Source: Bacteroidia bacterium (GTDB lineage: Bacteria; Bacteroidota; Bacteroidia; UKL13-3). From it: a stretch of 23,960 bases of DNA. Shown piece by piece: positions 14,454 to 22,873 of the stretch; within the stretch, counting starts at the first letter, position 1, and the number at the start of each line of letters is the position of its first letter. The position numbers were made by a program, and so were the translations under genes. The notes below the pieces were generated by a model. It was not told where the DNA came from, did not search any database, and saw only the letters and a program-made list of their open reading frames with translations. Location of the stretch: contig JAKRSG010000103.1 in NCBI GenBank assembly GCA_022402405.1, forward strand, positions 1 to 23,960. Direction: 5' to 3'.

Positions 14454-16286
14454 ATGAAAAGAATAAACGTATTAGCCATAGCCGGATTGGCGCTGATGGC
14501 ACAAGCAAACACGGTGTTTGCACAAAACAATATACCACTAGATACAGCGATGGTAGTAGTTCCAAACCAACAACTGATAAATGCTGAACTACAAAAATTT
14601 GGCATGAAGATGTTAGAATTTCCTGCCGGACAAATATGTAACCCTGGTGGTCCTGCATTACTACATGATTACCCGCTAGAAGGGGTAAATCCGCCGATGG
14701 ATAATCCAACGATTAAGCATGGGGATTTTGATGAAACTTTTACCAAAAGTCGTGATGTAAATATTATTTGGCTTCATGGGTTAAATGGTAATACTGATAG
14801 TTGGAATATAGCTGCTCATGGAACCCAATTTGGTTACCCAGGAATTTTTCCAGCTAGAAGAGCTAGGTCTGTAAGAGGACCTGCGAGTTCTCGTACCTCT
14901 CCAATACAATTTTATAGTGAAAGTTCAGGAATAATGAATGCTGCGAGAGATCTGGAGAATGGAGTTCCAGTATATATAAACAATTCTAATAAAACCGAAT
15001 TTGATTATATCATTGCTCATAGTCAGGGAGGTATTGTTGGAAGAGAATGGTTAAGACAAATGGACCAATCTCCTTCAACTTTTCAAAAACTTGCGAATGG
15101 CTTGGTTACGTTCGGCACACCACATGCAGGAGCTGCAATCATTAACAATACTCGTCCGAGTTTAGGAAATAAGTTACCTGGATATTTTAAAGAGGCTTGT
15201 ATTGCACTGGGAGGAGCTGTAGTAATACCAAAGATAAATAGTAATTTTATGACTCGCTTGTTGGTGTCAAATCAGATGCAGCAAACGATACTAAATTCTA
15301 CTTGCGGTATCTCATCAAATCTTGTTATACCCTTTGCTTTAGATAATTTCTTTAAACCTACCACTAATGATTATTATGTTGGTTCTCCATTTTTAGAAGG
15401 TACTTCAAGTTCGCAAGGTTTATCAAATTACGAATTGGATGCACCAGTGGTTCAGTTTTATGGAGTTGAACAGCAGCCTGTAATGTGGCGTTTTATGAGT
15501 TCAACCATGAATATGGGGCATGATTATATGGACAATACACAAATGATTTTTGGTTATAATCAAGACGACTATTTGCAAATTAAAGTTCAAGACATGATAA
15601 ATGAATTTGATTCAAAGGCAATATTTGAAGACAGAGAGGCAGAGCATCAAAGAAGATTAGAAATTACTTTTTATACTGCTTCATTACTTTATCCAAGTAT
15701 GGCGGCTTTGGCTATATTAGCAGGAAGTAAGAAAAATGCGGCAATTGAAAACAAACATGCCTATATAAAAGCTAAAAATTGGTTGTCAGATGCAAATGAA
15801 GTTTATCAAGTAGAATTATTAGGTGAAAAGCTGGTAACAGTTGAATTGGAGTGTCATTTAATTGAGGAAATTGATTGCCATGATCCAATAAAAAACCCAA
15901 AAGGAATGATGCCTCCTATTCATTTAAAGATAGAAAAAAAGTATAAAGGAACTGGTTCAGTTTGTACAGATCTGCCAATTTCTTCAAAATATACAAATCA
16001 TACTTTTCCTGGGAATGATAACACTATGTGGACAGGTGATTGCGAAGGAACACAAGAGTTTATCGGGTCTTACAAAACTAAATACAATGTTCCAGCAAAT
16101 GATGGTATAGTGTTAGCGAATTCAGCCTCGAATAGAATTAAAGTAAAAAAAGCCCATTCACAGGCAATTAGAATAATGCGAAATACAAATCATGATCAGA
16201 TGCGAAATTGCTTGGAAACTAAAATTGCATTGGAAGATTTATATAGAGGAGTTTTAGGGAATTTCTTTGCATTAGAATTTAAATAA
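14454..16286 (+). CDS. Exported alpha/beta hydrolase (lipase/esterase-like)
   Basis: The protein has 610 residues with a signal peptide of about 24 residues (MKRINVLAIAGLALMAQA to VFAQ). The hydrolase core shows an oxyanion-hole strand and HGLNG (108-112), the nucleophile elbow AHSQGG with Ser190, the following VTFGTPHAGA (218-227), and a candidate catalytic histidine, His356, in MGHDYMDN. This matches PGAP1/lipase-class serine hydrolases such as those acting on acyl esters; the substrate is unknown. The region after about residue 420 is an extra domain with several cysteines (CHLIEEIDCHD, SVCTDL, TGDCEGT) that could form disulfides outside the cell. There is no T9SS tail, unlike the gene before it. 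The paralogous propeller lipoprotein starts two bases after its stop, so they are tightly coupled. Confidence 0.83.
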   Translation: MKRINVLAIAGLALMAQANTVFAQNNIPLDTAMVVVPNQQLINAELQKFGMKMLEFPAGQICNPGGPALLHDYPLEGVNPPMDNPTIKHGDFDETFTKSRDVNIIWLHGLNGNTDSWNIAAHGTQFGYPGIFPARRARSVRGPASSRTSPIQFYSESSGIMNAARDLENGVPVYINNSNKTEFDYIIAHSQGGIVGREWLRQMDQSPSTFQKLANGLVTFGTPHAGAAIINNTRPSLGNKLPGYFKEACIALGGAVVIPKINSNFMTRLLVSNQMQQTILNSTCGISSNLVIPFALDNFFKPTTNDYYVGSPFLEGTSSSQGLSNYELDAPVVQFYGVEQQPVMWRFMSSTMNMGHDYMDNTQMIFGYNQDDYLQIKVQDMINEFDSKAIFEDREAEHQRRLEITFYTASLLYPSMAALAILAGSKKNAAIENKHAYIKAKNWLSDANEVYQVELLGEKLVTVELECHLIEEIDCHDPIKNPKGMMPPIHLKIEKKYKGTGSVCTDLPISSKYTNHTFPGNDNTMWTGDCEGTQEFIGSYKTKYNVPANDGIVLANSASNRIKVKKAHSQAIRIMRNTNHDQMRNCLETKIALEDLYRGVLGNFFALEFK

Positions 16287-16288
16287 TT

Positions 16289-17554
16289 ATGAGTTCAATA
16301 AAATATTTTAAATTTTTAATTATGATCGGGGTTTTGCAATTTTTGCAAAATTGCAAGGTACGGGAGGTTTCTCCCGTACCTTCAATGCCAATTGAAACTT
16401 CATCAATGGATTCTGTTTGGAAAACAGAAATTCGAGATTATAGTATTTCACCAATGTTAAATAGCAAAGGTGATTTAATTACGAGTAAAATATTTAGTGA
16501 TCCAAATGGAGAAATTTTTCAACTATATGATGGATTAACTGGTAAATTAAAATGGGAATGGCAAGATTTCTTTGCGGTAGAACGTGGATTTGACGGGAAC
16601 GACCATTTTTTATATAAAGATGTATTGGCAATATCAACTAGAAATACCACATACGCAATTGATGCAATTACTGGGAAAACTCTATGGCGAGATTACCAAG
16701 ATACCTTGTATGGAGACAATTTTTTGACAGGTGATGAAGATGGTTTCATTTATCATGGATTTAGGCCTTTTGATGTTGGTAACAGATTAGTATACATTTG
16801 GAGAACACGATATGATGTGTTGAACTGGGAGCCTGTTTGTCAATACCTGGAGCCTCTTGAATTAGAGAGGATTCGCACATCAAATATGGTCGTAACTAAA
16901 AATCATTTAGGCGAGAAAATATTAGTTTACACTTTAAGTATTTTTAGGGTAATTGACGGGTCGAGGAAGGAAACAAGTAAAATTATTGCCTATAATCTAA
17001 ATACAAATAAAGTAATGTGGGAGGTTGATAATACAACTAACGATATTAGTTTAACATATTGGAAAACCAATTTATTGTCTAAGGACAACAAGATTTTTAT
17101 ATTTGGTGAAATTGGTCAAAGTTATGCTTTGTTGGCTTATGATTTAATGACAGGTAATCGAATATGGTTTAGGCCAATACCAGATTATGGTGTTGGATTA
17201 TATTTATATAAAGATAAAATTATCCCTTTAATTAATCGTCACAAAGTAGTTGAAGCCATGGATATTAATACCGGTGTCACGCAGTGGGTTAAATCATATG
17301 AAAACGACTTGAATTATGATATTAGCTTTGGATTTAATGACTCCAAAGTCTACAAAAACTACCTCATCTCTACGCAATGCAGTAAGATGCTTGCCATAAA
17401 TTTAGATAACGGGAAAGAAGTGTACTATGATGCTCCAAAGGTGATGGGAGAGTGTCTTCAATTTGGCATCGCCATCAACGAAGAAAAGCGCTGGTTTTAT
17501 GTGCAGGATAGAAAATATATTAACTGCTATACGTTGCCTTCTCAAATAAAATAA
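16289..17554 (+). CDS. Paralogous PQQ-like beta-propeller lipoprotein
   Basis: The protein has 421 residues. A lipoprotein signal ends in LQNC with Cys22, then KVREVSPVP. Propeller blades again show G-x-x-x-W strands: YDGLTGKLKWEW, IDAITGKTLWRDY and YDLMTGNRIWFR. The segments LNWEPVCQY, YLISTQCSKM and the closing AINEEKRWFYV...YINCYTLP correspond to the lipoprotein at 11939-13201, at equal length. The pair flanks the T9SS protein and hydrolase genes, so a duplication is likely. It begins two bases after the hydrolase stop and ends 22 bases before the outer-membrane protein. A strong hairpin (16357-16380) lies inside its coding sequence just after the lipidated cysteine codon. Confidence 0.83.
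   Translation: MSSIKYFKFLIMIGVLQFLQNCKVREVSPVPSMPIETSSMDSVWKTEIRDYSISPMLNSKGDLITSKIFSDPNGEIFQLYDGLTGKLKWEWQDFFAVERGFDGNDHFLYKDVLAISTRNTTYAIDAITGKTLWRDYQDTLYGDNFLTGDEDGFIYHGFRPFDVGNRLVYIWRTRYDVLNWEPVCQYLEPLELERIRTSNMVVTKNHLGEKILVYTLSIFRVIDGSRKETSKIIAYNLNTNKVMWEVDNTTNDISLTYWKTNLLSKDNKIFIFGEIGQSYALLAYDLMTGNRIWFRPIPDYGVGLYLYKDKIIPLINRHKVVEAMDINTGVTQWVKSYENDLNYDISFGFNDSKVYKNYLISTQCSKMLAINLDNGKEVYYDAPKVMGECLQFGIAINEEKRWFYVQDRKYINCYTLPSQIK
16357..16380. repeat. Perfect hairpin inside a lipoprotein coding start
   Basis: GGTACGGGAG (16357-16366), loop GTTT, and CTCCCGTACC (16371-16380) form a perfect 10-base-pair, GC-rich stem in otherwise AT-rich DNA. A second inverted repeat, TTTTGCAA/TTGCAAAA (16332-16339 and 16343-16350), lies just upstream. 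Both are in frame, in the signal-peptide and linker codons, and could affect translation of this gene or end some transcripts. Confidence 0.6.
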
Positions 17555-17576
17555 AACACTAAATAAACTATTATAT

Positions 17577-18326
17577 ATGACAAACAAAATCTCACTTCTG
17601 CTGCTATTTGCGGCCTCCCATTTTTTTACTTTTGCTCAAGAAAAACCTGTTAAAAAGGTAAATTACTATTTGGGAACTTTGCCCAGTGTAACCAATAAAC
17701 TTGATCCTTCTCAATTGCATTTCGATTTGATGTTAAGAGAGAATGATTATAACACTTCGCCAACTGAGGTTGAGTCGGATTTGAAGGAAAATTATAATCA
17801 GTTTACGATACCGGTTTTACTTTTGGCCGAGATAAAAAATAATTTCACCGTTGTTATGGATTTAAGAGTAACGGCCTTTAATTATGATGCTACTAGAAAT
17901 ACAGAGAATAGTTTTTGGGCCAATAGAAATGGGTTTCGTTCCGAAAACGTGAGAGGTTTTGGCGCATATCAATATTATGGTTTTGGGAAATCATTTCGGT
18001 TTCTTGAAAATAAAAAACTGCTGATATTGCCTCATGGCGGATTTTTTTCGGGTGTGGGTAGCAGCGATTATACCTACAAAACGAAACTGAATGATATAGA
18101 TGGAGAATTAAAGCGAACTGTAATAACAAGTAACTATGGAGTGAAAACAGGTATAATTCTTAATTATGACGTAAGTAATAAAATAGCTATCGGCCTGAAC
18201 CTAGATAATATCATTGGAGTTCAGTACAATGAGGTGACAAAGAGCACTGCAGCCAACAGAAACAATTTCTATAGCCTTTCGGATGAATTTTCTTCCTTCA
18301 AATTCTACTTGGGTCTGAAGTTCTAA
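17577..18326 (+). CDS. Outer-membrane beta-barrel-like protein, last gene of the secretion operon
   Basis: The protein has 249 residues with a signal peptide (MTNKISLLLLFAASHFFTFAQ). The mature protein alternates amphipathic strands, for example FTIPVLLLAEIKNNFTVVMDLRV and KIAIGLNLDNIIGVQYN. It ends with the aromatic strand SFKFYLGLKF, as outer-membrane barrels do. I cannot name the family; DUF6268-type barrels in Bacteroidota have a similar plan. It follows the second propeller lipoprotein by 22 bases, so it is probably in the same transcript and may be the membrane partner of the lipoproteins. Its stop codon directly abuts the stop codon of miaE on the other strand, with no intergenic base. 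Confidence 0.75.
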   Translation: MTNKISLLLLFAASHFFTFAQEKPVKKVNYYLGTLPSVTNKLDPSQLHFDLMLRENDYNTSPTEVESDLKENYNQFTIPVLLLAEIKNNFTVVMDLRVTAFNYDATRNTENSFWANRNGFRSENVRGFGAYQYYGFGKSFRFLENKKLLILPHGGFFSGVGSSDYTYKTKLNDIDGELKRTVITSNYGVKTGIILNYDVSNKIAIGLNLDNIIGVQYNEVTKSTAANRNNFYSLSDEFSSFKFYLGLKF

Positions 18327-18899
18327 TTATTCAACCACTGCTCCATAACTCTGTATAACCTTTTTTTCGAAGTCGAGCCACTCTTGCCAGCGCTCATCTA
18401 CTTTTACTCCTGTGCCATATTTTTTGGCATAGGATAAAAAGGTAGTGTAGTGATTGGCCTCACTTTCCATTAAGTCGCGGTAAAATTTAGCTAGCTCTGC
18501 ATCTTTTATGTTTTCGGAAAGTACCTTAAAGCGTTCGCAGCTGCGAGCCTCTATAAGGGCAGAAAATAACATGCGGTCTACAAAGGCTGATGTTCTGCTA
18601 CCATCTTTCTTAAGGAACTTGAATAACTCATTTACATAAGGGTCTTTTCGCTCTCTAGCCAGTGTGAAGCCTCTTTCCATAATGATATTGTGCACCAACT
18701 GAAAATGTTCTACCTCTTCTTTGGCAATTTCTAACATGTCTTTTACCAAATCTGGATGTTCAGAGTTATTTGTTACTACCGACAATGCATTGCTAGCAGC
18801 TTTCTGCTCTGCCCAGGCATGGTCGCTTAAAATTTCTTCAATATTGCTCTCTACTAATTGCGCCCAGCGTGGGTCTGTTGGAAGTTTTAATCGTAACAT
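18327..18899 (-). CDS. miaE: tRNA 2-methylthio-N6-isopentenyladenosine-37 hydroxylase MiaE
   Basis: The protein has 190 residues, the usual length for the short MiaE form. It hydroxylates the isopentenyl group of ms2i6A37 in tRNAs reading UNN codons, using a ferritin-like diiron centre in the cytoplasm. Ligand motifs are in order: Glu31 in DHAWAEQKAA, ExxH with Glu62 and His65, Glu117 in IEARSCERF, and ExxH with Glu147 and His150 in ESEANHY. These also match the family signature sequences. A TATTTTTG box (complement of 18918-18925) lies 18 bases before the start and resembles the Bacteroidota -7 element, but no good -33 is seen. It is divergent from xseA and ends back-to-back with the preceding plus-strand gene. 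Confidence 0.93.
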   Translation of the reverse strand: MLRLKLPTDPRWAQLVESNIEEILSDHAWAEQKAASNALSVVTNNSEHPDLVKDMLEIAKEEVEHFQLVHNIIMERGFTLARERKDPYVNELFKFLKKDGSRTSAFVDRMLFSALIEARSCERFKVLSENIKDAELAKFYRDLMESEANHYTTFLSYAKKYGTGVKVDERWQEWLDFEKKVIQSYGAVVE

Positions 18900-18971
18900 A
18901 TATTCTTAATATCGCAGCAAAAATAAACTAAATTGCCAATTATGATGGCTAAAATGATGTAATTTGTACTA

Positions 18972-20324
18972 GTGAAAGAGCAAAATTATATAAAATTATC
19001 CGAGCTTACCTCGCTCATCAAAGATGCCATGAAACTTAGGTTTGGTGAGCAAACGTTTTGGGTATTGGCAGAGGTGAGTGGACATAAATTTTATACGAAT
19101 CCGGAGCGACATTATTTTGAGTTTCTTGAAAAGGAAGAGCAGGATAAATCTCCTATTGCTAAGGTAAAAGCTATTGCTTGGACAAACGGTTCGGAGCGAA
19201 TTAGAATCTTTGAACGGGAGACTTATCAGCAGTTTGGAAATGGCATGCAGGTTTTGGCTCAGGTAAAAATTGAATTTAATGCAGCGTATGGATTTCAGCT
19301 GATAGTTTTAGATGTAGATCCTAATTATACCATTGGCAAGGTTGAACAACAAAGGCGCGATACTTTACTCAGGCTTGTAAAAGAGAATCCAGGTAAGATT
19401 ATTAAGTTGGGTGAGGAATATGTTACTTTCAACAAGCAACAAACACTTCCCTTGGTTATCAGTAGAATGGCTTTAATTGGTTCTCCAAACTCAGAAGGGT
19501 TCTCAGATTTTTGTCATACACTGCAAACTAACGCCTACCAATATCATTTTAAGCTAGATGTTTATCAGTCGGCGGTGCAAGGTGTTGGCGCAGATGCCGA
19601 AATAAAGCAGAAGCTCCTTCAAGTGTACGAGTCTTCTATATCGTATGATGTAGTGATAATCATCCGGGGCGGTGGTTCCAAGTCGGATCTGCTCACATTC
19701 GATGCATATGGGTTGGCTCAGGCCGTGGCTAGATTTCCTGTTCCCATTATAACAGGGTTGGGTCACCACAACGATATAAGCATAACAGATTTGATGGCAC
19801 ACACTGCCACCAAAACACCCACCAAGGCTGCAGAATTTATCTTGGCTCATAACAGAAAATTCGAAGATAATATTCTTCAATTGCAAGGCAGGATTATCAT
19901 AAAATCGCAGCGCTTAGTGTATGCTCAACAGCAAAAAATTGCCGACATAAAGGAGTCTTTGGTTAATTTGGTTCAGGGCTTACTCTCACAAAATGCCTTG
20001 TCGTTGCAGGCCTTAAAAAGCAAGATACAGCTGAAGCCTATTGCTAAGATTCATCAGAAAGAAGGAGAGATAGATTATTTACGGAGGGCGCTAAAATCAA
20101 ATATTGAAAACTTATTACGCAGGCAGGCGAGCGATCTAACTCATTTTAATTCTCTGATAAAAGTTATGAGTCTGGATAATATTTTAAAACGAGGCTTTGC
20201 CTATTTAGAAGTTAAAGGTAAAATTGTAACAGATGTTCGGCAGTTAAACGAAAAAGAAGAACTTACAATAGTTACCGATAAACACAACATTAAAACCAAA
20301 ATACTTAAGATAGATGAAAATTAA
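18972..20324 (+). CDS. xseA: Exodeoxyribonuclease VII large subunit
   Basis: The protein has 450 residues. It is the catalytic subunit of ExoVII, which degrades single-stranded DNA from both ends into short oligonucleotides in mismatch repair and DNA damage processing. The GTG start is chosen because YIKLSELTSLIKDAM fits the conserved N-terminus before the OB-fold (WVLAEVSG). The core has IIRGGGSKSDLLTFD (Arg232 onwards) and GLGHHNDISITDLMAHTATKTPTKAAE (264 onwards), which align with the usual RGGGS-DL and GHE-D plus TPTAAAE motifs. The second motif reads GHHND instead of GHExD. A long helical region (about 290-400) follows, as in other XseA proteins. It overlaps xseB by 11 bases. Confidence 0.95.
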   Translation: MKEQNYIKLSELTSLIKDAMKLRFGEQTFWVLAEVSGHKFYTNPERHYFEFLEKEEQDKSPIAKVKAIAWTNGSERIRIFERETYQQFGNGMQVLAQVKIEFNAAYGFQLIVLDVDPNYTIGKVEQQRRDTLLRLVKENPGKIIKLGEEYVTFNKQQTLPLVISRMALIGSPNSEGFSDFCHTLQTNAYQYHFKLDVYQSAVQGVGADAEIKQKLLQVYESSISYDVVIIIRGGGSKSDLLTFDAYGLAQAVARFPVPIITGLGHHNDISITDLMAHTATKTPTKAAEFILAHNRKFEDNILQLQGRIIIKSQRLVYAQQQKIADIKESLVNLVQGLLSQNALSLQALKSKIQLKPIAKIHQKEGEIDYLRRALKSNIENLLRRQASDLTHFNSLIKVMSLDNILKRGFAYLEVKGKIVTDVRQLNEKEELTIVTDKHNIKTKILKIDEN

Positions 20325-20523
20325 TTTAAGCTATGAAGAAGCTTTTTCGGAGTTGCAGCAAATTGCATTAGAAATAGAAGAAGAATCTGTATCGGTAGAT
20401 GTTTTGGCCACCAAGGTTAAACGCGCTTCTGAGCTCATTACCTTTTGCCAAAATAAGCTTAAGGCAACCGAGAAAGATGTGGTAAACATCATTCAGAAAA
20501 TGGAAAATAAACCTACGCCTTAA
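20314..20523 (+). CDS. xseB: Exodeoxyribonuclease VII small subunit
   Basis: The protein has 69 residues, the usual size. It forms the helical small subunits that wrap the XseA coiled-coil region. The core LSYEEAFSELQQIALEIEEESVSVDVLATKVKRA matches the family: a two-helix hairpin with the conserved L-x-x-I and E-L-x-x-F-C-x-x-K-L, here ELITFCQNKLKA. The start codon is inside the xseA coding end, so translation is coupled. The next gene's ATG is one base after its stop. Confidence 0.93.
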   Translation: MKINLSYEEAFSELQQIALEIEEESVSVDVLATKVKRASELITFCQNKLKATEKDVVNIIQKMENKPTP

Positions 20524-20524
20524 C

Positions 20525-21754
20525 ATGAACATTCAATCTACTTTATTAGTTATCGGTTATGTATGGCCTGAACCAAATTCTAGCGCAGCAGGTAAGCGGA
20601 TGATGCAGCTTTTGCAGGCGTTTAGTCGAATTTGTGAAAGGATTGTTTTTGCATCTTCTGCTAAGAAAAGTGGATTTGAAATTGACTTAAGTGCCTATCA
20701 AATAGAAGAGCAAGTGATTAAATTAAATCATGATTCATTTGATGATTTTGTAAATCAACTTCAACCTAATTTTGTGCTCTATGATAGGTTTTATATGGAG
20801 GAGCAGTATGCTTGGCGTGTGCGCAAATATTGCCCAAATTCGGTGCAGATTTTGGATACAGAGGATTTGCATTTCCTGCGATTAGCCAGAGAATTAGCCT
20901 ACAAAGCCAAGCGCGAAGTGCTGCGTTCCGATTTACAATCGGATTATGCCAAGAGAGAAGTGGCCAGTATTTTGCGATGCGATTGCTCCTTGATTATTTC
21001 TGAATTTGAAATGAAGTTGTTACAAACAGAGTTTTCAATTGATTCATCCATTTTATGGTATTATCCTTTGTTTGAAACATATAGTTCTGAACCTATTTCT
21101 AGTTTTGATGAAAGAGAAAATTTTGTTTTTATAGGTAACTTTTGGCACGAGCCAAATTGGCAAACGCTCAGATTTTTAAAGCAAGAAATTTGGCCAGCAT
21201 TACATAAGTTACTGCCAAAGGCAGAGTTGCATGTTTATGGTGCCTATCCTTCCGAGAAGGTGTTTCAATTACATAATGTTAAACAGGGTTTTCTGGTTAA
21301 AGGCAGAGCTACAGATGCTAAATTAGTTGTTTCTCAAGCGAAAGTTCTGTTAGCGCCAATTGTTTATGGAGCAGGATTAAAAGGTAAATTTTTAGAGGCA
21401 ATGTCGGTAGCCACACCTTCTATTACCTCAGCGATAGGTGCAGAGGGAATAGCAAATGCGGAGGAGTGGCCTGGCGTTTTAGCCAACACAAATGAGGATA
21501 TTATTACTGCTGCACACTTATTATATACAAACAAATCAGTTTGGGAAACTGCGCAAAATAAAGCGCAACATGTTCTTCAAACTCGGTTCAAGCAAAGCTT
21601 GTTTTTAGATGATTTTTTAACGCACATAATTTACCTTTCTACCAATTTTGAGAAGCATAGAGAGGCTAATTTTATGGGCTCTATTTTACGCCATCATACT
21701 CTTGCAAGTAGCGAATATATGAGTAAATGGATTGAACTTAAAAGCAAAGTTTAA
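20525..21754 (+). CDS. Glycosyltransferase, GT-B fold (family 4-like)
   Basis: The protein has 409 residues. The N-terminal half is a Rossmann-like domain (LLVIGYVWPEPNSSAAGKRM, a glycosyltransferase-4 type start where the nucleotide-sugar-dependent enzymes bind the acceptor). The C-terminal half contains NFVFIGNFWHEPNW (strand and loop), then ELHVYGAYPS, GFLVKGRATDA and VLLAPIVYGAGLKGKFLEAM (281-293 at the end), which is the donor-binding E-x7-E-like region, and TPSITSAIGAEGI. The donor and acceptor sugars are unknown. It starts one base after xseB and is probably transcribed from the xseA promoter. Its stop overlaps the opposite-strand SET gene's stop by three bases (TTAA). Confidence 0.85.
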   Translation: MNIQSTLLVIGYVWPEPNSSAAGKRMMQLLQAFSRICERIVFASSAKKSGFEIDLSAYQIEEQVIKLNHDSFDDFVNQLQPNFVLYDRFYMEEQYAWRVRKYCPNSVQILDTEDLHFLRLARELAYKAKREVLRSDLQSDYAKREVASILRCDCSLIISEFEMKLLQTEFSIDSSILWYYPLFETYSSEPISSFDERENFVFIGNFWHEPNWQTLRFLKQEIWPALHKLLPKAELHVYGAYPSEKVFQLHNVKQGFLVKGRATDAKLVVSQAKVLLAPIVYGAGLKGKFLEAMSVATPSITSAIGAEGIANAEEWPGVLANTNEDIITAAHLLYTNKSVWETAQNKAQHVLQTRFKQSLFLDDFLTHIIYLSTNFEKHREANFMGSILRHHTLASSEYMSKWIELKSKV

Positions 21755-22209
21755 ACGTGTTTAAGCCAGTACTTGTTGCCATAACTGCAATATATTTCTT
21801 CATTGGCTTTTATTTTTTTACGAGCTATTAAACAAACCTTTCCTTTATCATCCAACATAATTTTGGCGTTATTTCTGGCCGAACCAAATTTGTTTTCTCG
21901 AGCGTCGTTGGCAAATCTTGCAAAGCAAGTGCTGCTTATTGAGTCTAGAATCTTGCCGTTTGGAAGGTTAATAAAGTATTGGTCTAGATTGTTTTTAGCT
22001 CTTTTTTTTGCCTCTACCGAGCCAATTATTTCTCCCTTATAATAACAAATGATTTCGTCTTTGTAAATATCTATGCATGTAAATAAACCTTTACCAGCAT
22101 TGGGTAAAAGCGATTCATTAACAAATAAATAATCTACCTCCTTGGAGTTTAATTCATCTGATATATCTAACTTTCTTCTCACATTATTTTCTTGCAATAT
22201 AGGGTTCAA
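21751..22209 (-). CDS. SET-domain protein (putative lysine methyltransferase)
   Basis: The protein has 152 residues, essentially one SET domain. Recognisable parts in order: GKGLF (39-43, SAM-side glycine turn), YYKGEIIG (57-63), ARFANDAR with Arg98-Asn101-Asp102 (the RxxNHxC-like core motif, here RFANDAR), NNAKI (113-117) and the closing EEIYCSYGNKYW (137-148), which fits the terminal GEEL-x-x-x-Y-G motif. SET proteins transfer methyl groups from SAM to lysine; bacterial substrates are rarely known. The core motif lacks the usual His and Cys after Asn, so activity is uncertain. It converges on the glycosyltransferase. Its start lies 43 bases before the stop of the putative anti-sigma gene, which precedes it on the same strand. 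Confidence 0.85.
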   Translation of the reverse strand: MNPILQENNVRRKLDISDELNSKEVDYLFVNESLLPNAGKGLFTCIDIYKDEIICYYKGEIIGSVEAKKRAKNNLDQYFINLPNGKILDSISSTCFARFANDARENKFGSARNNAKIMLDDKGKVCLIARKKIKANEEIYCSYGNKYWLKHV

Positions 22210-22252
22210 TTATAGATGATTTGTTGCCAAGAAAATTTGGATTTATAAACCT

Positions 22253-22873
22253 TTACAGGCGAACCAATGAGTAGGTGTTTAGAAGGGTGTCATCTTTTAA
22301 ACTATTACCTCTAATTTGGTTAGCCTCGGCATTGAGTTCCGAAAAATCTTTTATTTTCATTTCTGGGAGGCTTATAAAGTTATCTTTTTGTCCTGATGCC
22401 TGTTGTTTGCGGCTGCTACTTTTTTCTTTAGTGTTGCTTTGAGAAGTTAAATAAACTGTATCATAATAGTAAATAGGGTTATTTGGCATTTGTGTATACA
22501 CGTATTGTGTATCAATTTTGCAGATATGTTGAGATTCTTGTTTGCCAAAATATACTTTGGTCCACATAAACTGAATTCCCAATAATGCCAGAAATAATGC
22601 AGCTATTTTAATCCAAGAAAGGTGGTAAAATTTGGTTTCATTTTTACGGTGAGTACTCTCAAAATAATGCAACAATTGCTGTTTTCTATTGGCGTTCCTT
22701 TGTATTTTTTGCTCCTCTTCAGTCACTGTTTTACTCGCCAAATGCAAAGAATTATATTCTTCTGGGCTGAACCAAGTTAATGCAGTTTTTTGCTGCTCGG
22801 TATTTAATTGCTCAAAACTTGATTGGTTCAGCCAATCAAATAATTCACTTGGAATGTTTTCGAAATTATTCAT
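22253..22873 (-). CDS. Putative membrane anti-sigma partner of the ECF sigma factor
   Basis: The protein has 206 residues. A soluble acidic N-terminal region (1-80) is followed by one transmembrane helix at about 86-104 (WIKIAALFLALLGIQFMW). A periplasmic tail of about 100 residues follows (with YVYTQMPNNPIYYYDTVYLT and a Ser/Lys-rich stretch). Its start codon overlaps the sigma-factor stop by eight bases (ATGAATAA). Membrane-spanning proteins coupled directly to ECF sigma genes are usually anti-sigma factors. No clear zinc-binding HxxxCxxC motif is present, so this is inference from topology and coupling, not from sequence. Confidence 0.65.
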   Translation of the reverse strand: MNNFENIPSELFDWLNQSSFEQLNTEQQKTALTWFSPEEYNSLHLASKTVTEEEQKIQRNANRKQQLLHYFESTHRKNETKFYHLSWIKIAALFLALLGIQFMWTKVYFGKQESQHICKIDTQYVYTQMPNNPIYYYDTVYLTSQSNTKEKSSSRKQQASGQKDNFISLPEMKIKDFSELNAEANQIRGNSLKDDTLLNTYSLVRL

